Part shown: one piece after another, positions 1 through 10,195 of the stretch
Layout of the letters: each line of letters opens with the position of its first letter
Numbering within the stretch: position 1 is the stretch's first letter
NCBI GenBank assembly: GCA_037447655.1
Contig: JBBHKE010001645.1
Coordinates: forward strand, 119,034 to 183,033
Direction of reading: 5' to 3'
Length of the DNA: 64,000 bases
Source: Zygnema cylindricum
Taxonomy: Eukaryota > Streptophyta > Zygnematophyceae > Zygnematales > Zygnemataceae
Notes under the pieces: generated by a model
What the model was told of the DNA's origin: nothing
The model's database searches: none
What the model saw: the letters and a program-made list of their open reading frames with translations, nothing else
Made by a program: the position numbers and the translations under genes

Positions 1-72
<72 letters not shown>
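1..72. repeat. (TC)n dinucleotide microsatellite
   Basis: Uninterrupted TC repeat starting at the window edge, so the true length is unknown. Confidence 0.98.
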
Positions 73-75
<3 letters not shown>

Positions 76-513
76 TACTGGTGCAGTGCACAATATAGTG
101 CGGTCTATAATATTTCACAATTGGAGGTACAAGTCCTTTCCATTAATTAACGTGGTTAAAATCCCAATATTTTTGTCATTCTGGTTTTTAAAATTCATTA
201 CTATTTTTTATATTGTGCGGTTTTTTTGTTACATTGAAAAATAATCTGTCAACATTTGGTTTTTTTTTGGCATTTTCTTTTCTTTTTAATTCAACTTTTC
301 CAAAAAAAATCGACTTTTATTATTTATGTTTGATTTTTCATCAAGTTTTTCCGGAGTTTTTTAGTGTCGTATGAAAAATATCCTTTTTCACACAAAAAAA
401 ATAAAAAAGGTCAGTCGGTTCTTCATGCCAAATATGTTTTTTGTTTTTTTTTATCTTTTCTGTTCTCTCCTTTCCTTATGTTTTTTGTTTTTTTTGTTTT
501 TGTTCTTTTGCAG

Positions 514-634
514 AGATTTAAGAACTCGAATTGCCTGGGGAGCTCTTAAGAAATCAGTAAAAGACGAAGGAGCTAAAGACGAAGATATTTTGGAAGCTGC
601 CAAAAAACTCGTCGCGTCGGTTGATGATGTGTGA
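514..634 (+). CDS. Last coding exon of an unidentified gene
   Basis: A long T-rich tract ends in ttttgcag at 506-513, a strong 3' splice site, and is followed by an open frame of about 39 codons ending in tga at 632-634. The translated exon is hydrophilic and helix-prone: it contains the stretch RIAWGALKKSVKDEG and ends KKLVASVDDV. The composition changes abruptly at the splice site from poly-T intron to balanced coding sequence. I do not recognise the family; the AW-x-LKK segment is faintly like ChaB-type helices, but that is not enough for a call. The upstream exons lie outside the window or in the AT-rich DNA before it. No splice donor is seen before the stop. Confidence 0.55.
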
Positions 635-679
635 TTTACAATTTGTTCTTTATTTAAACAGCTGTTTCTTCTATTTCGT

Positions 680-685
680 AATAAA
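680..685 (+). promoter_or_regulatory. Candidate polyadenylation signal
   Basis: Canonical aataaa 46 bases after the stop codon of the exon at 514-634, in an AT-rich 3' untranslated context. The position supports that exon being the last one of its gene. Confidence 0.4.
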
Positions 686-1725
686 ATGGAGTTTCAAAAG
701 GAGTTCCTTTCACTTTCTTTCCAGGCAAACTAAATGTGGAAAAAGACAAAATGTTTGTTTAAACATCAGTTTTAACAAAATGCTATTAAATTCGCCGATT
801 TTAGTATTCTACTCTTTCGACTTTTTTCGACCTTTTCAACTTTTTCGACTTTTCGGCCTTTTTTTTTTTCTTTTTTTTTTTTCTGGTTAAAGCATGAAAA
901 CTATTATTTTGTTGACCAAAAAATAGTCTCTTTAGACTCTGAAGGTGGACAAGGAAAGGATATTCGGTTAGTAAAGAACTTAAAGTCGAAACCATTTATA
1001 GTGTGGATAAGAGATGTGACTTTCATTTATTGGCAAAAAAGTGACGTGACGATCTAGTCAGATATTTTCAGTATGTGATAGAATGAGTTTTCTTTTTCCA
1101 TTTTTTTTTTCATTTTTTTTTGTTTTTGAGGTGTGATTCGCCTCTAAATTTTTATCTCGCCTTTCTGAAACAGACGAGCTTTAAAACTTGCATTTCTTGT
1201 CAGGTTTTGTTTTCAAAACGTCATTTTCTTGTCTGTTTGTGTGACAAAACTAGATAATGGTAATAGCGGTACAGTGTACCGCTATTAGTGTTAACAGAAA
1301 TAGTATGGTGCCCGTCCTTTTTTTACTCTTATATCTTATCGTTATGGTGATTTTAATGAAAAGCCACATGAAGGTCGATAAAAAAAGGTTTTTATGCTTA
1401 AATATCGATGTGTTGTGAAAGAAAAAGAAAGTAAAAAAAAAAAAGTAGATGGTCACATGTGCTTTTCAACTGCTTTTTGCACTTCAGTTTGAACCATAGA
1501 ATGTGGGAAAATAAATGTTAACTCTACAGTACACATATAGTACGTTATACCATACGATTTTATGTACATTATTTTCGTATTAAAGCTGTGCCACATCCCA
1601 CCAAATATATCGCATTTTAGTTAGCCCCGTAGCGGTATATCGGGCCCTCTCTCCGACTGTTTGAAAGAAATATCGACTTCATCACGATAAGAATTTTCCC
1701 CATACACAACATTACAGTACTACAC
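686..1725. other. AT-rich gene-free stretch
   Basis: Homopolymer-rich DNA with no open frame I would defend. It contains a perfect 12-bp palindrome with a 3-nt loop at 1261-1287 (taatagcggtac / gtaccgctatta). This looks like two fused terminal repeats of the ttattagtgt MITE family seen at 1726-1934 and 59218-59760. Confidence 0.5.
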
Positions 1726-1934
1726 TGCTAATCGTTATTAGTGTAAAAGTTTTTTTCGCCGCTTAAAACATCTTTTCTTTGTGCACACTTTTCAGGTTGT
1801 CAATCCGATGGTTGCTTTCGGAAGGCCAGATTCTCACCTTCCTATTGGCAGCCTCAAATTGAAAATCGGACAAATGTCTACGGAGAAAATATGTTTTAAG
1901 TGGCAAAAAAAACGTCAACACTAATAGCGATGCA
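1726..1934. mobile_element. Small inverted-repeat element (MITE, ttattagtgt family)
   Basis: The left end reads tgctaatcgttattagtgt and the right end is its imperfect inverse (acactaatagcgatgca). The pair encloses about 170 bp of AT-rich non-coding DNA. The same terminal motif recurs at 59218-59760 and, in pieces, at 2230-2420, 59853-59963 and 61697-61806. No target duplication is clear here. Confidence 0.5.
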
Positions 1935-2967
1935 CCATGTACTAGCGTAAATACTTGTTTTTGCCAATTTAATCAGCTTTTCTCGGTGCACACCTAGTCA
2001 CTGACGATTGCGATGGAATGGTAAGCTCCTTTCCTTTCGATTGGTGGTCTCAAAACGGAAAAGAAACAAGTACGCATGAAAAAAAAAAAAATCTAGTGGC
2101 AAAATAAGTATTAACGTAACAACGATTCAAGGGTGGTGTAGCACAGAACGAGAAAGGAACGAAAAGTTGGTTTGGACGAACAAAAAGTCAACAAATTTAA
2201 CAAACAACATAGGGTAATTAGTAATTACTACGCCGCCCATCGTTATTAGCATTAGGGATTTATCAGTGTTAATGTGAAATAAAATTTAGCAATACTAATT
2301 TCGTGCAAGAGTACGTGGGAGATTGTAGTCGACGTACTTAACTAGTGTTGTTAACACTATTTTGTGATTTTTGGTGAGGAAAAGTTACGACCGAATTAGT
2401 GTTATTAACTCTAATTAACGATTGGGTAAAGTAGACATTAGTATCATATTAATATATTAGTATTGATACTTGATTGGATTAGTACGATTGGTACTGCGAA
2501 ATTATACAGAATCGATTTATCGGTCCGCTATACTGATAGACAATTATCATGATAGTTGACTCCTTAAACAACTTTTAGTGTTTCATTGGTTTTTATTTTT
2601 ATACACTTTTCATGTTAGAGTTAACCACTCTATTTCTGAGAAGTGTTTGTTTGGCTCGAAAATCATCAATTAGTGTTAATAACACTGACATAAGTGGCCA
2701 AAATTAAGCCATATTGGAAAAAGTAATTTATGTTTGGGTACAATAACTGGATCAACTATTAGTCCCCCTACAGGGCCATGACAGACATCATCCGCATTAT
2801 AATGATGATTATGTATTTTCATGATTATGAATATATTTCCTATTTAGAGAGGAATTGTTTCAATTTAAGAAAATACAGTTTAAAATTATTTAAATCGATT
2901 TTAATTATAACAAATAGGAAATTATATATTTCAGTGCTAGTTCTTAAAACCTGCGCCTCATGTGATA
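1935..2967. other. AT-rich DNA with diverged MITE relics
   Basis: At 2230-2420 a diverged copy of the segment repeated at 59853-59963 and 61697-61806 can be followed (catcgttattagcattag, then cagtgttaatg, then a gtgggagattgtag block). Short words such as attagtgttaat recur. No gene is seen. Confidence 0.4.
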
Positions 2968-2975
2968 CTCTCAGC

Positions 2976-3506
2976 TAGTGTTGTGTATCGGCAAGGATTT
3001 GACGATAACCGATATGGGCCTTTTTTCAGGTTGCCGATAATCGATATATTGGCACGATATATCAACATCGGCATTATTACCGAAGTCGAACCGATAATAT
3101 CGGTTTGCTCTGTTCGTCTGATTTTTGAAAAAGTTTGATTTTACAAATTTGCAATGTAATATAAATTTTTCGTTTCGGTACTGTAGTTTTAAAACTATAA
3201 ACTATTGTTTTAAATTTGTCAACGTTTATGTGCTGCGCTGTCCGTAATAAACTGTCCGTAATAAACTTCAGGTAAGCAGAATACAGAACAGATTCTTATA
3301 CGTGGCATGCCACGCTATATAAAGTCAATAATATAATACAGCATATTATAAAGTACTATTGTATGCGTACTATATTTTTTTTACGTCATCGCCGATAAAG
3401 ATTTGTTGGTCTCGGACCGATATATTGGGACCTCTGACCGTTCGATAACCGATAGCTATCGGTATCGGTGTTATCGCGATAATTTTTTTGCCGATACACA
3501 ACACTA
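2976..3506. mobile_element. hAT-type MITE, 531 bp, with 8-bp target duplication
   Basis: The left end is tagtgttgtgtatcggcaa and the right end is its inverse (ttgccgatacacaacacta). The flanks are ctctcagc (2968-2975) and ctctcacc (3507-3514), an 8-bp duplication with one mismatch, the size made by hAT transposases. The termini are built from repeated cgataaccgatat/atcggtatcg words, so each end can fold on itself. It contains the palindrome cgtggcatgccacg near 3301. No coding capacity. A longer relative lies at 58336-59172 and an interrupted one at 60005-60133. Confidence 0.8.
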
Positions 3507-3514
3507 CTCTCACC

Positions 3515-3711
3515 TACTATCAAAGTTCCATCACTTTTTTTTTTTTTTTTGGCCTTTTTTTTTGCCTTTTTTTTGCCCTCTCCCTTTTTTTTTTGGTTTT
3601 TAGAAAAAACTTCCTTCTTTTGCGCTAGTTCTCATTTTCTGCTGTTTTGTTAAAAATTTAGCAAACAAACGGAGCAAGGGAAAAAAAAAAAAACCTAGTC
3701 AGGAAAAGAAA
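3515..3711. other. Homopolymer-rich spacer
   Basis: Poly-T and poly-A runs between the MITE and the minisatellite. No gene or regulatory signal is recognised. Confidence 0.5.
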
Positions 3712-3832
3712 ATTAATTGAATCAAGAAAAGAAACCTAAATCGATTCCGAAAAATAAAATACATCGACTTGGAAAAAAAAAAACTAAAACGAGTCAAAAA
3801 AGTAAAAAAATCAAGTAAAAAAAATAGAAACT
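3712..3832. repeat. A-rich minisatellite, left part
   Basis: Degenerate units built on aaatcgag/aaaacgagt plus gaaaaataaaa. They are continuous with the array at 8595-9160 once element G is removed. Confidence 0.7.
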
Positions 3833-4528
3833 TGTTGGTTTTGTGCGATCTTTGGCGATATATTTGTACCGGCAACCAGGATATATTTGTACCGGCAGAC
3901 TTTTACCGATTCACATTTCGTGACGTGACGTGACGCGACGAATCGAACTGTACGGAATCTGACGACGATTCCGCCAACCTTTATATCGAGTACAGATTGT
4001 GTCAGAACTGAGGAGCGGCACATTGTGGTGGAAAACGACAAAACGGCAGCATCTCATTGCACCACTTATTTAGGCATTTCATCACAAGATGACACACAAG
4101 ATGATATATAGTGCAGCAAGGCATTTAGAACAATTATCTCATGGAAATGGCATGCAGATCACTCTCAGACTCAGAATACTCTCAAGATTCATAGAAGAAG
4201 CATTACTTTATTTGATCAGAACTCTTTGTACATTCTTTATTAGGATTCATATCATAGACAATAGAAGGAGAATTCAGCTTTATTAAAGGTTAGTCCGTAG
4301 GAATAATTGTATTCCAATCGGGGCTCACTTCGGCTTACGCCTTGTGGCCCCTTGACTATAACTACATTTCTCAAGCTGCCTAAACCTGTCCAATCTATTG
4401 ATTTGTTTCTATGCCTCTCCCATTGCTATCTACTTAGTGGTTCCTACAGGCTAAGTTTCGCTGTGTATAGATTTCATGTGTTTATAAGTTGGGTGCGCAC
4501 TGGCTTATATGACCCTGTAAAACTATCA
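3833..4528 (+). repeat. 5' LTR of element G
   Basis: Starts tgttggttttgtgcg and ends actatca. It contains tandem gtgacgtgac-type words after its first 90 bases. Compare 7902-8594. Confidence 0.92.
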
Positions 4529-4542
4529 GGTTATGGGCCCAC
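4529..4542 (+). promoter_or_regulatory. Primer-binding site of G (initiator tRNA-Met anticodon arm)
   Basis: ggttatgggcccac directly follows the LTR. Its complement, gtgggcccataacc, is the anticodon stem-loop of plant initiator tRNA-Met including the CAU anticodon. A normal plant Copia site (tggtatcagagc) is absent. Confidence 0.8.
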
Positions 4543-4563
4543 AGCCCTTGCCTACAGAACTCT

Positions 4564-4617
4564 AAGTCTAGCTAGCTAATAGGGGACTGCAAGTCTAGCT
4601 AGCTAATAGGGGACTGC
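4564..4617 (+). repeat. 27-bp perfect tandem duplication in the G leader
   Basis: Two adjacent copies (4564-4590 and 4591-4617) of a 27-mer containing gctagctaataggggactgc, just downstream of the primer site. Confidence 0.95.
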
Positions 4618-4683
4618 AGATACAACTACAGCAACCAAACCAGAGCAATCGAATCCACACCTAGAGAAGAAAGTGAGGATGGG

Positions 4684-5724
4684 TTGGATGGAACTAATGC
4701 AGAGTTGAGCATTATGGCTCACCGCAACAAGAATGCAGAGATCGGAGGACCAGTTGCAGATCTGGAGCACAGCCGCCGCAACGACACCGCAGAGGGCAAC
4801 GACTCCAAAGGAGACGAAAGGACGGATATACGAAATCTGCAGACAGATGGCAGAAAATCGAAGCGTCAGTCAACACAAAAAGTTTGGCCCGATTCCAAAA
4901 ATTGCAGGGAAAGCGTGGTCACGAATACGAGAGTGTCATTTCACAATGACAAGCAAACGAAGAGTGGGAGGAAAGAGGCGTGGATGAAAAGAAGGGAGTA
5001 CTTACCAAGGAGACTTCGTCATCAAGTGACAAAGATCAACCAGACCCATGTACCAAAAAGCGAGATCCAGCCGCCCACTTCTTCACCGCCATCGTCACCA
5101 GATTCCGAAAAAGAATCTAAGGTCTGTGAATGGAGAAACCTGTCAAAAATAGAGAAACCAAGCAACACAACCAGAGGAAGACTCAATAAAACAGAAAATA
5201 GCAAAATGAATATTAGGGGAAAGCCGGTCATAGACAGTGACAAGTCAATTGTTTTATTACAAGTCAGAATATGTGAACAGAAAGTCAGAAATCAAACGGT
5301 AAAGCAAATTGCTAAGCGAGTTTCTAGACAGACATTAAAGACAGGTAGACCAGATTCAATGACAGACAGAAGCAGGATCAAAACTCTCATTAATACAGGT
5401 CAGAGAACTCACCAAGTAGAAAGCGTCAAGACAATTCAGAGGTACATGAGGAGTAATGATGTTAGAGGTAGCCATTGGGCTACAAGCGGTCATATGAGCT
5501 CAGTTAACGCTCGCATGGACCAAGGCAAGGAAGACAAAAGAGTCAACCTGCAAAATAGAATTCAAAAGGGTCAGATTTATCAAATTCAAGGTAGAGAAAA
5601 CAAAGAGGAGGCCAAAAAGGGAGAGAAATCACAAAAGGTTAGAGGGAAGAGAATCAGTGCAGAGACTAAACGTAGATCAAAAAAGAGACATCAGAAATGT
5701 GGCATCGGGAAACAAAAAAATTAA
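4684..5724 (+). CDS. Predicted 346-aa basic ORF inside element G (doubtful)
   Basis: Longest frame of element G. The translation is very rich in Lys, Arg, Ser, Thr and Gln with almost no hydrophobic core, and ends in a run of basic residues. I see no Cys-His knuckle, no retropepsin DTG/DSG triad and no RT motif. The DNA is strongly purine-rich on this strand, which by itself removes many stops, so openness is weak evidence for coding. A gag-like or RNA-binding role is possible. Equally it may be non-coding filler of a large retrotransposon derivative. Two shorter frames follow (5791-6288 and 6537-6833) with the same composition and no recognised motif. Confidence 0.25.
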   Translation: MDGTNAELSIMAHRNKNAEIGGPVADLEHSRRNDTAEGNDSKGDERTDIRNLQTDGRKSKRQSTQKVWPDSKNCRESVVTNTRVSFHNDKQTKSGRKEAWMKRREYLPRRLRHQVTKINQTHVPKSEIQPPTSSPPSSPDSEKESKVCEWRNLSKIEKPSNTTRGRLNKTENSKMNIRGKPVIDSDKSIVLLQVRICEQKVRNQTVKQIAKRVSRQTLKTGRPDSMTDRSRIKTLINTGQRTHQVESVKTIQRYMRSNDVRGSHWATSGHMSSVNARMDQGKEDKRVNLQNRIQKGQIYQIQGRENKEEAKKGEKSQKVRGKRISAETKRRSKKRHQKCGIGKQKN

Positions 5725-7888
5725 AATGCATACAGCAGCAGTGAGAGTCACACAGGCACGGAAGATGACTCACCAAGAGGAGCTCATATCATGAAGGAGA
5801 TTCCAAGGAAACGCCCAACGAGTCAGCCGCACAATACAACCCCTCAGCTCACCATCTCCAGCAAAGGCTCTCGCTTCAACACCAAAGGATCGGAAATCAA
5901 AAGACCGCGAACCAAAGGAGCCGAATCTGCAACAGAGAGCAAGAATGGCTCAGAAAAGGTAAACCTGCAAAGAAACATTTTGAGACGAAATATGCAAAAG
6001 ACATTCATGGAGAAAGTGAAAAAGACTGAAATCAAAATTGAGGAACTTTTGGATGTTCAGCCAGTTGATGCAACAGTGCTCTCAGCTGAAGGAGAGACGA
6101 TGGGAAAAAGACTTACCGTGTCTCAAGCCAAGAGGGAAGAAAATCAAGGATTGGCCGAAGGCCAAGTCCACTCCCAAAGGCGAATTCGAAGGAGTTCCAC
6201 CTCTATGAGGAACTCCTACCACCTTGAGTATGGTGGAACCTGCAAATTAGAGAGAGAGAGAGGGGAATGGTCAGAAACAGAGACCTAGTCACAAAAGAAA
6301 GCACAGACCAGATTCTAAAATCAGTGCTTGTCAGTGAGGACCTTACAAAACTCTCCAGCTCACATTGTGAGTAGCAGGCAACCAGAGCAGAACCTAGACA
6401 CCGAAGGAAGGGGGAAAGACCTTACCAAGTGTTGAGAGGGAGTTCAAAGGCAGTGGGAGCAGATTCCAAGAGAGCACTCACGATTTACTCCAGAGAACCG
6501 GTTAGATTCAAACCTGTCCAAGAACGCAACACATGAGTGAGTATGGCAGGAGAAGTACCGAAGGTTGAGACTTGCAAAGTCAAAACATACAAAGATGCAT
6601 TGTTGACCAGGACTAACAAATTGGAACAAATTGGATGTGAAGAACAGAATTCTTACCTCAATGTCAGGAACGCCCTTTCAAAATCATCCACTTCAAAGGA
6701 TTCCACAGACGACCAAAGCTTAGGAGGCAACAAAAACGAGCTAAGAGCACCTGAAAACGCCAAGCATAGCGGAAGGCGTGATGGGAAAGCACAAAAGGAT
6801 AGGTTCAAATTCCAGTCCCAATGTCAAAGTTAGGTCAAACTGTAATTTCACAAAACAGAAAATTAAAGACTTAAATGAACCTCACGTAGAAACTCCAATA
6901 AAGACAGTCAAAGATAGAAAATGGAAGGCAAAATGTCATCTAATTAAAAAGCTGCCAGAAAGGAGTGGAAAGAGGATTCGGAAAAATGTCAGACTGTAAG
7001 AAGTTGAGGAATCTAGGAAAATCTTACCTCAGAAAATTCGAGGAGTAGCATAAAGAACAGCCGCAGGACAGAGAATCCCACGCAAAGAAGTGCAGCGGAA
7101 GCCGTGGCTGGGCGAAAGAAAGGATAAAATCCAGGCGCCATAAAAGAAGAATCTAAGCCTTGGTCTTCAAAAAGGCTCGCTAATATATGGCATTCTGAGG
7201 AGAGAGGAGGATTCGGCAGAAACCCTAAAAGGAGGAAGTTTCACACTGGAAAATTTTCTAAGGACCGAATGAACCTAAAATTGAAAGTACTAACAACTTT
7301 ATATTTTTTTTCAAAGTACAGGTTGTACGTTTTATGCAGCCCGACAAAGGCGCGACGCAAATTTGGAGTCGCACGTTGGAAATTACCGAAGTGACATCGC
7401 CACCACGAACGGATTAATCGAACGGACGGAAATTTCGAGGTCGTTCGAACGACAACACAAGGACTTTGCGACGGCATACGCGACAAAGTATGATGTCAGA
7501 CGGACATCCAAATCGACGGTCGAAATCGCATCATGATTTCGTGGATCATTTTTCACCAAGGATAGGGGACACGTCGTGGTCCCAGGTCTTAACCGTTGGC
7601 AGCGAAATTGAACGCCAGCGACGCAGAGTTTGACGGCGCCAACCGCGCCCTAATTGGTCCTAATGATTTTACAGGTCATCATCGGACAATAGGTGGTCCC
7701 CACGGGATCATACATCGAATGGAACGAGTACCATTCCGAATCGACGAAGCGACAAATTGTATCGACTTCGTACTGACCCAACTGTACGGCGGTCAACCGA
7801 ATTATTCCACGGGAATATCGAACGAGAAATTTTACGACTATGACGAAATGTTATCGAGGACGATTTCGTACCAAACACATCGCCGAAA

Positions 7889-7901
7889 CATCGAGTGGGA
7901 G
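7889..7901 (+). promoter_or_regulatory. Candidate polypurine tract of G
   Basis: A short purine stretch ending gagtgggag abuts the 3' LTR start tgttgg. It is weaker than the aaaataaggggag tract of elements A, D and E. Confidence 0.45.
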
Positions 7902-8594
7902 TGTTGGTTTTGTGCGATCTTTGGCGATTCATTTGTACCTGCCAGGATATATTTGTACCGGCAGACTTTTACCGATTCACATTTCGTGACGTGACGTGAC
8001 GCGACGAATCGAACTGTACGGAATCTGACGACGATTCCGCCAACCTTTATATCGAGTACAGATTGTGTCAGAACTGAGGAGCGGCACATTGTGGTGGAAA
8101 ACGACAAAACGGCAGCATCTCATTGCACCACTTATTTAGGCATTTCATCACAAGATGACACACAAGATGATATATAGTGCAGCAAGGCATTTAGAACAAT
8201 TATCTCATGGAAATGGCATGCAGATCACTCTCAGACTCAGAATACTCTCAAGATTCATAGAAGAAGCATTACTTTATTTGATCAGAACTCTTTGTACATT
8301 CTTTATTAGGATTCATATCATAGACAATAGAAGGAGAATTCAGCTTTATTAAAGGTTAGTCCGTAGGAATAATTGTATTCCAATCGGGGCTCACTTCGGC
8401 TTACGCCTTGTGGCCCCTTGACTATAACTACATTTCTCAAGCTGCCTAAACCTGTCCAATCTATTGATTTGTTTCTATGCCTCTCCCATTGCTATCTACT
8501 TAGTGGTTCCTACAGGCTAAGTTTCGCTGTGTATAGATTTCATGTGTTTATAAGTTGGGTGCGCACTGGCTTATATGACCCTGTAAAACTATCA
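7902..8594 (+). repeat. 3' LTR of element G
   Basis: Near-identical to 3833-4528. The main differences are in the first 60 bases (gattcatttgtacctgcc here against gatatatttgtaccggcaa). Confidence 0.92.
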
Positions 8595-9160
8595 AAACTA
8601 AACTCGACTCAGAAAAAAAAAAACTAAATCAAGCGAGAAAAAATAAATATGGAAAAAAAAACGAGTGAGAAAAAAAGAAAATACGGAAAATAAATTAAAT
8701 CGAGTGAAAAAAATAAAACATGAAAACAAAGATAAAATCGAGTGAGAAAAAAAAATCGAGTGGGAAAAAAAGAAAATATAGAAAAATAAAGTAAAACGAG
8801 TGAAAAGAAAAAACGGAAAAATAAACGAAATCGAGTGAAAAAAAAAGAAAATACAGAAAAATAAAAGAAACCGAGTGAGAAAAAATGAAAATACAGAAAA
8901 ATAAGATAAATTGAGGGATAAAAAAAGAAAATACAGAAAAATAAACAAAAATCGAGTGAGAACAAAAAGAAAAAATGGAAAAATAAATTAAATCGAGTGA
9001 GAAAAAAAAATACGGAAAATTAAGAGAAATCGATTGATAAAAAAAGATTATATGGAAAAATAAAAGAAATCGAGTGAAAATAAAAAATAAAAAAAATAAG
9101 AGAAATTGAGGGATAAAAAAAGAACATATGGACAAATAAACTAAAACGAGTGAGAAAATG
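8595..9160. repeat. A-rich minisatellite, right part (about 40-bp unit)
   Basis: About 14 degenerate units of the form aaatcgagtgagaaaa followed by gaaaatacagaaaaataaa. The long frames on the minus strand that read as Phe/Ser/Leu-rich proteins are products of this repeat and not genes. Confidence 0.85.
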
Positions 9161-10195
9161 AAGGTTTCACAATGGCAAAACAACATATGTGGGAAGATTT
9201 CTAGAAGTCAGAAGGAAAAATAAGTAAATAGACCAGTAAATAAAATGAATTTCAAAAAAAAAAAAAAAAATGGGTCACCGGAGCGAAAAAATTAACAAAT
9301 TCCTACAACCAAAAGACAAACAGACTCCTGTCACGTCCTCTCAGCGACTCTGAAATCCTTATGGATTAAAGAAAAAGTCAAACCCCTCCCCTCCCCTCCC
9401 TCCCACCCCCTGGGTCCTTAAATCCTTAAAACTACTGATTTTTTTTTTGAGGAAAGGAGGGCGAGCAATAAAAACTTAATGGAGATTTAATGGAGAACAC
9501 TAAAGATTTGGCTAAAATTCTTCAAATTCTACGTAATATCCTTACGTCCTTCTCCCCTCCTTTCTCCTTCCCTCCCTTCCTCGCTCCTCCCTTCCTCCAT
9601 TCTCCTCCTTATCCTTTCCTTTCTTAATCACAGTCATTTTTTCAAAGGCAAAACTTTTCGATGGATCTGAATGCAAATAAAGACGCTACTCTTTTCTTCT
9701 CCAATGCTCGAAGATGAAAAGAATGACAAAAAAAAAAAAAAAAAAAATGCATGAAAATGGTGCGCATAATATTTCCAGGATTTACTGCACATGACTGTGA
9801 AAAACATGTTGTATCACTTTTATTATTCATGGCTTGTTTTACAAATCGGCCTCTTAATACTATGGGATTTGAGATATTTAAAAAATCAAAACAATGGACT
9901 TAGTAACCCATACTTCAGTAACCCTTAGTCGCATTTTGTTTTTTTTTTGTAATCTTCCACCTGAACCTAAAAGGCTTAAACCTGGAAGTTTTTTCCAGGT
10001 ATAACTACTAAACGTCTCTCTATCATCTTCTACTAACTGTAATCTTGCACTTGAAACAAAATATATTCACATCATCCATAACATTTTCTTTACCCATATC
10101 TAACAGTCTTTAGTAGCTCTCCCAATTATTTCTCTGTAAATATTCTAGTGTATGAACACCTGTACCGGACCAGTCTGGCAGTAATTTCCGTGCGT
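9161..10195. other. Gene-free stretch 3' of the NAR2-like gene
   Basis: Holds poly-A/T runs and a polypyrimidine block around 9548-9620 (repeated ctccctt/cctccc words). No open frame is credible. The 3' untranslated region of the minus-strand gene at 10196-12247 should lie in its right part. Confidence 0.5.

Larger units (their letters stand above)
3833..8594 (+). mobile_element. LTR retrotransposon G: complete, young, non-autonomous
   Basis: Two nearly identical LTRs (3833-4528 and 7902-8594) enclose 3.4 kb of unique DNA and are flanked by a perfect 5-bp duplication aaact (3828-3832 and 8595-8599). By eye the LTRs differ only at a few positions and one small indel near their 5' ends, so insertion is recent. 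The bases after the 5' LTR are ggttatgggcccac, complementary to the anticodon arm of plant initiator tRNA-Met, the primer site shared with the Copia elements of this window. There is no reverse transcriptase, integrase, protease or zinc knuckle in any frame. Mobilisation would need proteins from a relative. It sits inside an A-rich minisatellite. Confidence 0.9.

Noticed and set aside
3811-4579. Frames of 65-90 codons repeated at 3811-4579 and 7838-8627
   Set aside because: They duplicate because they lie in the two LTRs of element G; no start context, domain or codon signal supports them.
8598-9186. Three overlapping long minus-strand frames rich in Phe, Ser and Leu
   Set aside because: They are translations of the A-rich minisatellite; all three frames stay open because the unit lacks stops, and the protein is pure low complexity.
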